The notes beneath the pieces were generated by a model that worked only from the letters and a program-made list of their open reading frames with translations, was not told the origin of the DNA and searched no databases. Both the position numbers and the translations under genes were made by a program. Below, piece after piece: positions 1-8,452 of a stretch of 64,000 bases of DNA; positions within the stretch are counted from its first letter, which is position 1; every line of letters begins with the position of its first letter. This DNA comes from an uncultured Desulfovibrionaceae bacterium (lineage in GTDB: Bacteria > Desulfobacterota > Desulfovibrionia > Desulfovibrionales > Desulfovibrionaceae). The DNA is taken from the NCBI GenBank assembly GCA_944325195.1, contig CALUZB010000004.1:124001-188000 (forward strand). Direction: 5' to 3'.

Positions 1-1275
1 CAGGATACCGTTGCGCGCCCCTCTGCCGGCGCCAACCATTATTGAAGTGGGAGTAGCCAACCCCAAAGCACAGGGGCAGGAAATTACCAACACCGAAATT
101 CCGGCCGACAAGGCGAACTCCACCCCATACCCCAGCAGGAGCCAGACCAGCGTGGCAATACCGGCAATGCCGATAACCACGGGCACAAACACGCCGCTGA
201 TCCTGTCCGCAAGCCGGGCAATGGGAGCTTTGGAAGAAGTAGCTTCGTCCACCAGTTTGACGATTTGGGCCAGAGTCGTATCACCGCCCACCCGGGTGGC
301 CCGCATCAGCAGATGGCCCGACTGCACAATAGCAGCACTGGTAAGCGGATCTCCCACCTGTTTATCCACCGGCAGACTTTCTCCGGTGACGACTGATTCA
401 TCAACAGCCGCATTCCCCTGCACAAGCACCCCGTCCACAGGAATACGTTCTCCTGTCTTCACAACCACAATGTCGCCCACCACAAGTTGTTCGGCTGGAA
501 TCAAGGCTTCCACCCCAGCCCGCAACACCAGCGCTGTTTCAGGAAGAAGCGCGGCAAGGCCGGCAATGGCCTCGGAGGTCTTGCCCTTGGCTCCGGCTTC
601 AAAGAACTTCCCCAGGGTGATCAGGGTTAAAATCATGGCGGCGGACTCGAAATACAGATTCATGGCAAAGCGCTCCACAGTCTGCCAATCGTCATGCCCA
701 AGCCCGAAGCCGATTTTATACACAGCGTAAATGCCGAACACCGTGGCCGCTCCCGATCCTACTGCAATCAGCGAATCCATGTTGGGTGCGCGTAAATACA
801 AAGCCCGAAAACCTGACTGATAATACCTGAAATTGATAAAGATGACCGGAACAAGCAGCAGGAACTGCGTATAGGCATAGGCCAAGGCGTTCTCCGGACC
901 AAGCAGGCACTCCGGAAGCGGCAAACCGACCATATGCCCCATTGCCAGATAAAACAAAGGCGCGGTAAAGATAACGGAAACAATGAGGCGTACTTTCAAG
1001 GAGCGTGCCGCCTGGAACGCATCTGTCGTCAGGCCCTCCCGCTTTGTCGCCGACTTCGCCGCCCCATACACGCTTGCGCCGTAGCCGGCGCTCTCCACCG
1101 CGGCAATTATCCGGTCCGGCGCACAAAGTGTGTTGTTAAAGCCAACAACCATACTGTTCTTCAGCAGGTTAACGCTTACCCGCTCCACCCCGGCCACCCC
1201 GGCCACCGCTTTTTCCACCCGGGCGGCACAGGCCGCACAGGTCATGCCGCTGATATTAAACGTTTCTTTGCGCAT
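1..1275 (-). CDS. copA: Heavy-metal (copper-type) P1B ATPase, 3' part outside window
   Basis: Membrane pump that exports a soft metal, probably Cu(I), using ATP. The frame is open from an ATG at 1275 to the window edge (425 codons), so the phosphorylation (DKTG) and nucleotide-binding domains lie outside. An N-terminal heavy-metal-associated domain carries GMTCAAC (Cys13 and Cys16). Several hydrophobic segments follow, then the actuator loop TGES at residues 297-300, then the membrane metal site CPC at 400-402 in the context CPCALGLATP. CPC with a CxxC domain is typical of Cu(I)/Ag(I) exporters. The start has a GGTGGA-like ribosome site. It is divergent from the HxlR regulator across 284 bp, which may place both under one control; copper sensors are more often CsoR or CueR, so that link is inference. 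The symbol copA rests on motif class only. Confidence 0.93.
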   Translation of the reverse strand, partial: MRKETFNISGMTCAACAARVEKAVAGVAGVERVSVNLLKNSMVVGFNNTLCAPDRIIAAVESAGYGASVYGAAKSATKREGLTTDAFQAARSLKVRLIVSVIFTAPLFYLAMGHMVGLPLPECLLGPENALAYAYTQFLLLVPVIFINFRYYQSGFRALYLRAPNMDSLIAVGSGAATVFGIYAVYKIGFGLGHDDWQTVERFAMNLYFESAAMILTLITLGKFFEAGAKGKTSEAIAGLAALLPETALVLRAGVEALIPAEQLVVGDIVVVKTGERIPVDGVLVQGNAAVDESVVTGESLPVDKQVGDPLTSAAIVQSGHLLMRATRVGGDTTLAQIVKLVDEATSSKAPIARLADRISGVFVPVVIGIAGIATLVWLLLGYGVEFALSAGISVLVISCPCALGLATPTSIMVGAGRGARNGIL

Positions 1276-1530
1276 AAGCATTCCACCAGATTTGAAGCTT
1301 TACAGCATCCTGTCCCCGAAATCACTTTAACGGCCGGAATAATCCCGCCCCAGGTTAATCCTGTACAGAGCAGGTCTGCATGGACTTTGTTAAGCAATCC
1401 CTGAGTACTTTACCATATCCGCGTCATTATAAAACAAGCTATGAATAAAATTCAACGACTAATATCCCCAGCAGATTGACTTCCATTAATTGTATTCATA
1501 TATTTCTGATTATCAAGAATGTACTTTCCC

Positions 1531-1543
1531 GGTACATAGTACC
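1531..1543. promoter_or_regulatory. Perfect palindrome upstream of HxlR gene, possible operator
   Basis: GGTAC-ATA-GTACC lies 17 bp before the HxlR start codon, with a further GTAC at 1521-1524 upstream. HxlR-family dimers bind short palindromes in their own promoters, so autoregulation is plausible. The palindrome is seen; its function is inferred. Confidence 0.45.
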
Positions 1544-1559
1544 TGTAAGGATACTGTAA

Positions 1560-1946
1560 ATGGAAACATCAGAAAAAAGCGAAATCCCTACCCCAGCCGG
1601 AACTAACTGTCCGGTGGGAACAACCCTTCATTTGATTGGCGGGAAGTATAAATCGCTGATTTTGTGGAAGCTTACAAACAACACTTTGCGTTTTTCGCAT
1701 TTGCGCAAAGCTGTACCCGGCGCTACGCCGAAAATGCTTACTCAGCAATTGCGCGAGTTGGAAAGAGACGGGCTGATTCATCGGAAGGTTTATCCGGTGG
1801 TTCCGCCCAAAGTGGAATACTCCCTCACTGCGCTGGGCCGGAGCATTCAGCCGGTGCTGGAGGCCATGTATGAATGGGGTTCCAGCTATCTGAACGGTCG
1901 GGGGCTCAAGGTAAATTGCTCAATGGAACCGCTCAGGCCTTCCTGA
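1560..1946 (+). CDS. HxlR-family winged-helix transcriptional regulator
   Basis: A 128-residue DNA-binding protein. It has the HxlR pattern: a conserved Cys near the N-terminus (NCPVGTTLHLIGGKY, about residues 18-32), a recognition-helix region (FSHLRKAVPGATPKMLTQQLRELERDG split around residues 45-72) and the wing ending in VEYSLTALG. Members often sense reactive electrophiles or aldehydes through that Cys, or regulate sugar or redox genes. The ATG has AAGGA about 7 bases upstream. It is transcribed away from the metal ATPase gene and towards the symporter gene 258 bp downstream, either of which may be its target. The inducing signal cannot be read from the sequence. Confidence 0.9.
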   Translation: METSEKSEIPTPAGTNCPVGTTLHLIGGKYKSLILWKLTNNTLRFSHLRKAVPGATPKMLTQQLRELERDGLIHRKVYPVVPPKVEYSLTALGRSIQPVLEAMYEWGSSYLNGRGLKVNCSMEPLRPS

Positions 1947-2086
1947 AGTTCAACTGCACTGCGACTCTCACTTATGCCGAAAAATGTGCCAGCATTGTCG
2001 CTTGGTAATCAAATCCGGTTGACAGCACAAATGCCATAATTCTGTGCAGCTTGCTCATGGACATAATCATTCCTACCTCCAGCCAC

Positions 2087-2107
2087 TATGTAAGTAACGG
2101 TTACATA
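2087..2107. promoter_or_regulatory. Perfect 7-7-7 inverted repeat upstream of symporter
   Basis: TATGTAA, a 7-base spacer GTAACGG, then TTACATA. It sits about 98 bp upstream of the symporter start. The GTAAC/GTTAC half-sites resemble HxlR-family operators, which makes the neighbouring HxlR protein a candidate ligand. The repeat is seen; the role is inferred. Confidence 0.4.
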
Positions 2108-2204
2108 CCGCTTAACACTTATATTTAACCCCTCTTTATCGTATCCGGTATTTTAGTCATACTGGGAGCACTTTGGGACAAGAATAACAAGAGAGGTGTA
2201 AGTT

Positions 2205-3725
2205 ATGGTTACTATGTATATCGGGGTAACGATTTATTTCGCATGTATGATTGCAATCGGCTTCATGGTCAGATCAAAAGTGAAAACCGCTGAAGGTTAT
2301 CTGGTTGCAGGACGCTCGTTCGGTTTTCTGCAGAACTCCATGGCCCTGACCGCCTGCTTCCTGGGGGGCTCGCTGGTACTGGCTGTGCCGGGACTGACCC
2401 TGAAGTTCGGAATATGGAATGATGAAGCCATGTGGGGCGCAACCGCGGTTTTGGGCGGGATTTTCTGCCTGCTGATAGCAGGTCTTTTCTACATGCCTCA
2501 GCTCTGGCGGCTCAAGTTGCTGTCTTTGGGAGACTACTTCTATCTGCGCTTCGGACGCGGCACCGGCCTGCTGGTCAGTTTGGTTACGGCCTGTACATTT
2601 GTGTTCTACGTCAGTGTGCAGATCCTGGTATTCGCCAAAGTGTGTAACGCCTTTCTCGGCTGGTCGGTTACCACCTCGGCCTTTGTGGGCATTGGAGTTG
2701 TAACCGCATATACCGTCCTCGGCGGGCTCTGGGCAATTATGGCCACTGATATGGTTCAGGTGTTTCTTGTGTCGATCGGCATTGTGATTCTGGTTCCGGT
2801 GGCCATCTCCCTCACCGGGGGCTGGGAGGCGTTTACCACAGAAATGGACAGCAGCAAGCTGCAGATGATTCCGGAAGTGTCCGAGGGCAAAGTCTGGCTG
2901 GCCTGGCTGGCCTCGCTGGCGCTTATCGGCATCGGCTCGGTGGTGAGCCCGGACCTGATGCAGCGCGCATTTGCGGCGAAAACCCCGGGCGTTGCCAGAA
3001 ATTCCGCTTTCTTTGCCTTGGTGGTCAAGACATTTCTCAGCATTCTAATGGTTGTTCTTGCTCTGGCCGGCGGCATTCTGCTCACCAACGGCACCCTGTC
3101 TCCCGACCTGCTCGGCGGCGACAGCGAACTGATTGTGCCGGTAATGGTGAATAACCTCCTGCCCACGCCTCTGGTAATCGTGTTCATGGGAGCCTGTCTC
3201 TCAGCGGTTATGGGCGCGGCTTCTTCCGCCCTGCTCGGCATGGCCGGAATGATTTCAAAAAACGTCTGGAAAGACTTTATCAAGCCTGACACAACCGACA
3301 GACAACTGGTGCTGGTAAGCCGCGTCTGCGTAATCAGCTTTGCGCTGATTGCTCTCTATCTCTCGCTTAAACTGCAGTATGTGTATTTGCTTATGGCCTT
3401 CGGCTTCGACCTGATCATGTCAAGTCTGTTTGCCTGCATGACCTTGGGGCTTTATTGGAAAAAAGCCAACCGCTACGGCGCCATTGCCGGAATTCTGGCC
3501 GGGCTGATGGTGCGCGTGGTCGGATCCGGCATTGAGAACGGATTCTCTTTAGAAGGTATCTGTTCGTCCGCTCCAAGTTGGTATATATATACCCTGGCTG
3601 CTCCGATTGTAAGTTTCATTGTAATGTGGGCAGTATCCCTGGCAACTCAGAAGATTGACCCCTCCAATGAATTCGGCTTTCATTTTGATGAAAACGGCGA
3701 AGTAGTTCAGCCGCGGATCAAATAG
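2205..3725 (+). CDS. Sodium:solute symporter (SSS family)
   Basis: A 506-residue inner-membrane transporter with about 13 hydrophobic segments, consistent with the SSS (SLC5-like) family that couples uptake of a small solute to Na+. Family features seen are the N-terminal region with GYLVAGRSFGF (about residues 31-41), the conserved region around TAYTVLGGLWAIMATDMVQ (about 166-184), and a late segment with MGAASSALLGMAGMI. The substrate is not predictable; proline, pantothenate, acetate and similar solutes are all transported by relatives. The start ATG has GAGAGGTG upstream; an in-frame ATG at codon 4 is an alternative. It appears monocistronic, preceded by a palindrome at 2087-2107 and followed by a long hairpin at 3800-3844. 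Confidence 0.92.
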   Translation: MVTMYIGVTIYFACMIAIGFMVRSKVKTAEGYLVAGRSFGFLQNSMALTACFLGGSLVLAVPGLTLKFGIWNDEAMWGATAVLGGIFCLLIAGLFYMPQLWRLKLLSLGDYFYLRFGRGTGLLVSLVTACTFVFYVSVQILVFAKVCNAFLGWSVTTSAFVGIGVVTAYTVLGGLWAIMATDMVQVFLVSIGIVILVPVAISLTGGWEAFTTEMDSSKLQMIPEVSEGKVWLAWLASLALIGIGSVVSPDLMQRAFAAKTPGVARNSAFFALVVKTFLSILMVVLALAGGILLTNGTLSPDLLGGDSELIVPVMVNNLLPTPLVIVFMGACLSAVMGAASSALLGMAGMISKNVWKDFIKPDTTDRQLVLVSRVCVISFALIALYLSLKLQYVYLLMAFGFDLIMSSLFACMTLGLYWKKANRYGAIAGILAGLMVRVVGSGIENGFSLEGICSSAPSWYIYTLAAPIVSFIVMWAVSLATQKIDPSNEFGFHFDENGEVVQPRIK

Positions 3726-4129
3726 CCTGCTGACGGAATTATGGAAGAGCAGGCCACCGCCGCCCCTGCTTCTTCAATATCTGCATGTATAACCTGTTTG
3801 AACGGTGGTTCAGGGAAGCTCCGAATTCCTGTGAACCACCGTTCGTGTATGCGCCGGCCCAGCTCTTTGCCGTTCTCATAAGCACAAGAGGACTGGGGAA
3901 ATTACAGTCAAAAACTGTTCTGCTTTTTGGGAAAGACAACTTGAAGAGTTAAAATACCCGGGTTATTACCTTCAATGCGCTTTAGTTCCGCAGTCTGTTC
4001 CGGAGACAAAAAAGCGCCGTTTAATATATTCCCATCTGCAAAAAAATGATAAATATTCTACTGTGCTTTTTCAGCATATTGTGGCAACCTCCTTAAAATG
4101 TATTATCATTATTGTAAAAGGAAAGAGTT
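3726..4129. other. Intergenic region with one strong hairpin
   Basis: About 400 bp without a convincing gene. The only structure I see is the inverted repeat at 3800-3844. The last 20 bases hold the ribosome site (AAAGGAAAG) of the ABC ATPase gene. Confidence 0.6.
3800..3844. terminator. 13-bp perfect inverted repeat, possible terminator
   Basis: GAACGGTGGTTCA (3800-3812) pairs exactly with TGAACCACCGTTC (3832-3844) around a 19-base loop. It begins 75 bp after the symporter stop. No U-tract follows, so it may instead be an RNA-stabilising hairpin or a small repeat element. Confidence 0.4.
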
Positions 4130-4882
4130 ATGCTGGAGCTAAAGAATATATCATTCAGCGTGGAAGATGAACAGACCGGGGTACGGAAAGACATCCTCAC
4201 AGATGTCAGTCTGTCTCTGGCTGAGCGTGAATTTATGGTAATTACCGGGCCCAACGGAAGCGGAAAATCCACTCTGGCCAAAATCATCATGGGCATAGTG
4301 AAACCCACCGGGGGGAGAATTATTTTTGACGGAACCGATATCACGGAAACCGGCGTTACTGAACGGGCGCGTATGCATATCGGCTATGCTTTCCAACAGC
4401 CGGTGCGCTTCAAAGGCATTTGCGTAACCGATCTCTTGCGCCTGGCTGCAGGCAAAGAGCTTCCCAATGATGAGGCCTGCCGGTATCTGTCTGAAGTTGG
4501 GCTATGCGCCGCTGACTATATTAATCGTGAGATAAACGGCAGTCTGTCCGGTGGGGAGCTGAAACGCATTGAAATAGCCACTCTTCTGGCGCGGGGCACG
4601 CGCATCGCCCTGTTTGACGAACCGGAAGCCGGCATTGACTTGTGGAGCTTTCAGAATTTAACCCGTATCTTCGAGAAAATGCGCAACAGCCACAACAGTG
4701 CGGCGATTATTATTTCGCATCAGGAACGCATTCTCAACATTGCCGATACCATTGTCATGCTGGCGGACGGACGGATTGTAAAAAAAGGAAGCTGTGACGA
4801 GATAATGCCGGAGTTGCTGGCCCAGGCGGAACCTTGTGAAATTGGAAAAACCTTTTGCCCGGACTTGAAAAGACTGACTTGA
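4130..4882 (+). CDS. SufC-like ABC ATPase (SmsC) of a minimal Fe-S assembly system
   Basis: A 250-residue ABC-type ATPase without membrane segments. Walker A is GPNGSGKST (residues 40-48), the signature is SLSGGELKR (about 138-146), Walker B is IALFDEPEAGID (about 159-170) and the H-loop is SHQER. The FDEPEAGID and GGELKR variants are those of SufC rather than of import ABC proteins. SufC drives conformational change in SufB-type scaffolds during Fe-S cluster assembly in the cytoplasm. The next gene, 15 bp downstream, is a SufB/D-like scaffold, and no sufS, sufE or sufU is nearby. This two-gene layout matches the SUF-like minimal system (SMS). The start has AAAGGAAAG just upstream. Confidence 0.9.
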   Translation: MLELKNISFSVEDEQTGVRKDILTDVSLSLAEREFMVITGPNGSGKSTLAKIIMGIVKPTGGRIIFDGTDITETGVTERARMHIGYAFQQPVRFKGICVTDLLRLAAGKELPNDEACRYLSEVGLCAADYINREINGSLSGGELKRIEIATLLARGTRIALFDEPEAGIDLWSFQNLTRIFEKMRNSHNSAAIIISHQERILNIADTIVMLADGRIVKKGSCDEIMPELLAQAEPCEIGKTFCPDLKRLT

Positions 4883-4897
4883 TTAAGGACTTAAACA

Positions 4898-5812
4898 ATG
4901 AACAGCAATGCGGAACACATTTTGGAAACAGTGGCCGGATTCAGCCATATTCCGGACGGAGCCTTCAACATCAGACATAACGGCAAAGGCGTGAACATGC
5001 GCAGCAGCGTGGGCATCAGCATTTTGCCGCGTAAAGACGGCAAAGGCATTACCGTGAAAATACGGCCGGGCACTGTAGGCGAAATAATGCACATTCCGGT
5101 GGTAATTGACCAAAGCGGCATAATTGACCTGGTTTATAACGACTTTTTCATCGGGGAAGATTGCGATGTTGAAATCATTGCCGGGTGCGGCATCCATAAT
5201 GACGGCGTTCATTTAACCCAGCACGACGGAATACATACCTTTCACATCGGGAAGAATTCGCGGGTGCGCTACGTTGAAAAACATTACGGCAGTGGCGGTA
5301 ACGCCGCCAAAGTGCTGAACCCTGTCACCAATCTCTTTCTTGCGGAAGGCGCGCATATGGAGATGGACACCGTGCAGATTGAAGGGGTTGACGCCACAAA
5401 ACGGGTAACCAAAGCTAATCTGCTTGCCAACTCCACCCTAGTAATCAAAGAAAAATTGCTGACCAGCGGCAAGCAAACCGCCGCCACAGACTATGAAATA
5501 AACCTGAACGGAAAGGGAGCCGGGGTAAACCTGATTTCCCGCTCGGTGGCAAAAGGGGAGTCAACTCAGGAATTCCTGTCCAAAATAAATGGGAACACCG
5601 AATGTCAGGGGCACTCGGAGTGCGATGCCATTATTATGGATAACGCCACAGTTACAGCCATTCCCATTGTCAAGGCCAATCATGTGGACGCTTCCCTGAT
5701 TCATGAAGCGGCCATAGGAAAAATAGCAGGAGAACAAATCACCAAGCTGCTGACTCTGGGCCTGACTCAGGAAGAAGCAGAGGCTGAAATTGTAAACGGA
5801 TTCCTGCGCTAG
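4898..5812 (+). CDS. SufB/SufD-like scaffold (SmsB) of a minimal Fe-S assembly system
   Basis: A 304-residue protein of the SufBD family, shorter than classical SufB (about 480). The C-terminal core of the family is clear: ECQGHSECDAIIM (Cys236 and Cys242), the following region, then IHEAAIGKIAGEQ (His269-Glu270) and LTLGLTQEEAEAEIVNGFL. In SufB the equivalent Cys and His/Glu residues take part in cluster building. The middle region is predicted to be the beta-helix. It follows its ATPase by 15 bp and must be co-transcribed. The short length and lone partner point to the ancestral two-component system rather than SufBCDSU. Whether it is the main Fe-S machinery of the cell cannot be judged here. 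Confidence 0.88.
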   Translation: MNSNAEHILETVAGFSHIPDGAFNIRHNGKGVNMRSSVGISILPRKDGKGITVKIRPGTVGEIMHIPVVIDQSGIIDLVYNDFFIGEDCDVEIIAGCGIHNDGVHLTQHDGIHTFHIGKNSRVRYVEKHYGSGGNAAKVLNPVTNLFLAEGAHMEMDTVQIEGVDATKRVTKANLLANSTLVIKEKLLTSGKQTAATDYEINLNGKGAGVNLISRSVAKGESTQEFLSKINGNTECQGHSECDAIIMDNATVTAIPIVKANHVDASLIHEAAIGKIAGEQITKLLTLGLTQEEAEAEIVNGFLR

Positions 5813-5907
5813 GTGAAGTCATCGGAACTCTGCAGGGCATTTCAACCCCTTGAACAAATATGCCAAATACCACGGCGCAATGCGTATCAAGATGGAGGAA
5901 AGCTGAA

Positions 5908-6627
5908 ATGAAAAAACCATTTGTTGTCTGTCATATGCTGACTTCTCTGGATGGGAAAATTGATGGGGCCTTCTTTGACGCACCAGAGACAACTCCTGCA
6001 TCAAAAGCCTACGGTACACTTCGGGAGCATTACAGCCCGCAAGCTACCATTTACGGCACTACCACCATGATAAGCAGCTATGCTGACGGTACGAGTCCGA
6101 CCCTTTCCTTATCGGATGATACTTCGCCGGAAAAAGCGGATTTTGTAAATCCACAGGGTAAGGCAATGGGAAATTACATTATCTCGCTTGACCCGAAAGG
6201 GATACTGAAGTTTTCTTCTCATATAATCGAGAAAAAAGGACGCCCGGCGGCCCATGTGATCGAAGTGTTGACCGAACAAGTTTCCACTGCTTATCTCTCC
6301 TATCTGCAAAAACAGGGTATTTCTTATCTGTTTGCCGGAGAAAAGTGTCTTGACTGCAAGCTGCTGCTGAGAAAGCTGGCCGAACAGTTTGAGATCAAAC
6401 GGCTGATGATTGCCGGTGGCGGCATCACAAACTGGTCCTTTCTACAGGACGGTTTAATTGACGAGCTGAGTCTTGTAATCGCCCCGGTGGCTGATGGGAA
6501 CACTTCTGCTGTTTCTATTTTTGAGCAAGCGGATTTTCTCCCCCAACATAAGCCGATAGCGTTCCGCTTAATCGAAGCCAAGCCTTTGGACGGTAGCGCG
6601 CTGTGGTTGCGGTATGGCATTATCTGA
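5908..6627 (+). CDS. RibD C-terminal-like reductase (DHFR-fold) family protein
   Basis: A 239-residue protein with the bacterial bifunctional deaminase-reductase C-terminal fold. It starts MKKPFVVCHMLTSLDGKIDG, the usual beginning of these reductases (substrate-binding 'SLDGK'), and carries the NADPH-site region LMIAGGGITNWSFLQDGLIDE at about 173-193. Relatives reduce pyrimidine or pterin intermediates with NADPH; a free-standing copy like this is generally of unknown substrate. I chose ATG 5908 because GGAGG lies 12 bases upstream, rather than an in-frame ATG at 5860 without such a site. It follows the SmsB gene by 95 bp on the same strand; a shared transcript is possible, but no functional link is evident. 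Confidence 0.85.
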   Translation: MKKPFVVCHMLTSLDGKIDGAFFDAPETTPASKAYGTLREHYSPQATIYGTTTMISSYADGTSPTLSLSDDTSPEKADFVNPQGKAMGNYIISLDPKGILKFSSHIIEKKGRPAAHVIEVLTEQVSTAYLSYLQKQGISYLFAGEKCLDCKLLLRKLAEQFEIKRLMIAGGGITNWSFLQDGLIDELSLVIAPVADGNTSAVSIFEQADFLPQHKPIAFRLIEAKPLDGSALWLRYGII

Positions 6628-7041
6628 TTTGGATTTACAGATTTGCACATAAACGAATATAATAGTGCGCCCAGTCTTACACTAAAAACTATTGTTGATG
6701 CTTTTATGATATCAGCGACATTCTTTTTCGGTCTTTGGGCATAGTGCAGGCAAGCGGTGCTCCCGACAATCCCAACGCCCGGCTCATGGATATAAAGGCC
6801 CAACCTGTCCGCGTAAAAACCTGCAATAACAGCAAACTTGAGTCTGGATCAATCTCTGCTTAACAAGCGTAATGCCGAACTTGAAATGGCAGGGGGGGGC
6901 AACCCCGCCCTGCCCAATCCGCCAAATCTGCTCAACCTCTAATAAGCTTGACATAAGCCGGGTAAAAACAAAGTAAGCCAGGGTAGCGACTCTATACAGC
7001 CTCCCCGCTTAAACAGCTAAACGCAAGCGAGCTCCCGGGGA
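6628..7041. other. Intergenic region with G-tract hairpin
   Basis: About 410 bp without a supported gene. It holds a G8 tract (6892-6899) inside a very GC-rich hairpin at 6888-6914: GGCAGGG pairs with CCCTGCC and an inner GGGG with CCCC, around a CAA loop with one G-G mismatch. It is convergent between the RibD-like gene and the YbaK gene, so a terminator role is possible, but no U-run follows. Confidence 0.5.
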
Positions 7042-7536
7042 TTATATATCCATAAACAAAATCCGATTGCCCTGGTTTTCCACCAGTCTGACCAGATCAT
7101 TTACCCCTATCCAAACTGTGGCGGTGTTGGTATTAGGATGTATCCCAATAAAATCATAGCTGCGCAGGGCATTGTCTATTACCACAACAACGGAATGTTC
7201 CGGATCATGGATCACTCCAAACGGGGTAACCGCCCCTTTTGTAAGTTTGAGATATTTATACAGATCTTCTTCACTGGCGAACCGCAGAGGCCTGCCTCCC
7301 AGTTTGTCTTTAAGCTCTTTTAAATTCACCTGCTTATCTTTATCCATTACCACAAGGTAATAGTTTCTTTTCTTGTCGTCGCGCAGGAATAAATTCTTAA
7401 CCACATTTTCCGGGTGCTTTATATCCACACTGATCATTTCCTCAATAGTGAAAACAGGCGGATGTTCTGTGACCTCATAAGAAATCTGCATTGCATCCAA
7501 CAAAGAATATACTTCGGTTTGTGCTTCAACTGACAT
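7042..7536 (-). CDS. YbaK/ProX-type aminoacyl-tRNA deacylase
   Basis: A 164-residue cytoplasmic editing domain that hydrolyses mischarged tRNA in trans. The family signatures are the substrate-loop Lys in VVKNLFLRD (about residues 45-53), KGAVTPFGV (about 99-107) and GIHPNTNTATVWI (about 131-143). Length and the PNTNTATV motif fit the PrdX/ProXp-ala group, which clears Ala-tRNA-Pro, better than YbaK proper. It stands alone, convergent with the RibD-like gene. A 6-bp stem (TTGAGG/CCTCAA, 7585-7602) lies in its leader about 50 bases before the start; its meaning is unclear. Confidence 0.88.
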   Translation of the reverse strand: MSVEAQTEVYSLLDAMQISYEVTEHPPVFTIEEMISVDIKHPENVVKNLFLRDDKKRNYYLVVMDKDKQVNLKELKDKLGGRPLRFASEEDLYKYLKLTKGAVTPFGVIHDPEHSVVVVIDNALRSYDFIGIHPNTNTATVWIGVNDLVRLVENQGNRILFMDI

Positions 7537-8452
7537 AATACTTCCTTATATTCAGACAATCGCTCTTGCTGCGATCGCTTCAACTTGAGGTGGCCTCCTC
7601 AATTTCAACGTATTCACGATTGACTAATCCATCTTGTAGTCTAAATCAATCTTTCAATAAAGTTTATGCCGGGAGCCGGCCACAACTGTTCTCTGGAATT
7701 TACCCGGCTTACTGTTACCTGGAACAATCAGCCAGCGCCAAGGCCTGAATTCAGGTCATGAATTCGTCTTCTTACCGCTACAGGCAACACTTTGGATTGG
7801 TATCCGGACAGGCCAAGCTGGACAAAACAGCCCGCCTTTGGTAGTGACTATCAGATTAAGTGTTATCGACGTAACCAGCCTTATTATGGTTGCTTATTGA
7901 TATTCACATGACGGAAATGGGCCTGTCCCCGTATAGCTGGCGACTGAGGTCGATTTATTGTGTAACGAAAAAACGGACGTGCATGGTACTTATACATCCG
8001 GCCAAAAAGATTTCGGAACGAACTTATCGCTTAATCCCACTTGATGTGACCGCAAGGCTGATGCCTCTGTCACCCGGGTTACCAGTCCGCCCGCTTTTGT
8101 TCGCTCAATACAGCCCCGGTAAAGCCTGAACTCACCCTTCTCAATATAAATTGAAAGAAACACGCACAACTGTTTATAGGGGTAATTGTTGAAGGAGCAT
8201 TTCATGGAATACTACCAGGCCCGGTTATGCAAAGAGCTTAACCTCATGTGACTGATGCCTGCCTGCACTGACCCGTTTAGCGAAATCAAGCTGACGCGGG
8301 AGAAAACGCCTTAATATGGTGCAAGGTCGGAAAAGCTCCAGTGCCTGAAAACGAATAAGCTTCCTGACATAAGCAACCCATACACGTAGAGTAATTGCAA
8401 TGAAATATAATCCTATCCGGCTTTCCCGGATTTATATGATAGTGGGGGATGC
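7537..8452. other. Long gene-poor region (916 bp)
   Basis: No frame here gives a recognisable protein. Open stretches of 60-80 codons exist but lack ribosome sites and family motifs. I see a perfect 12-bp palindrome at 7745-7756 (CCTGAATTCAGG), a 6-bp stem at 7585-7602, and a hairpin ATCCGG-ctttc-CCGGAT at 8415-8431 just upstream of the PurC-like start. No tRNA, riboswitch or insertion-sequence pattern was recognised. It may hold decayed genes or the leader of the next gene. Confidence 0.5.

Noticed and set aside
716-1126. Minus-strand frame inside the copper ATPase region
   Set aside because: It lies out of frame with the clear P-type ATPase reading and has no motif; it is a shadow.
7745-7756. 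Perfect palindrome CCTGAATTCAGG
   Set aside because: Twelve bases contain an EcoRI site; a palindrome this short can occur by chance in 64 kb and has no flanking support.
7890-8129. 80-codon open frame in the long intergenic region
   Set aside because: No ribosome site, no recognisable motif, and an overlapping frame on the other strand (7990-8205) is equally open; not supported as a gene.
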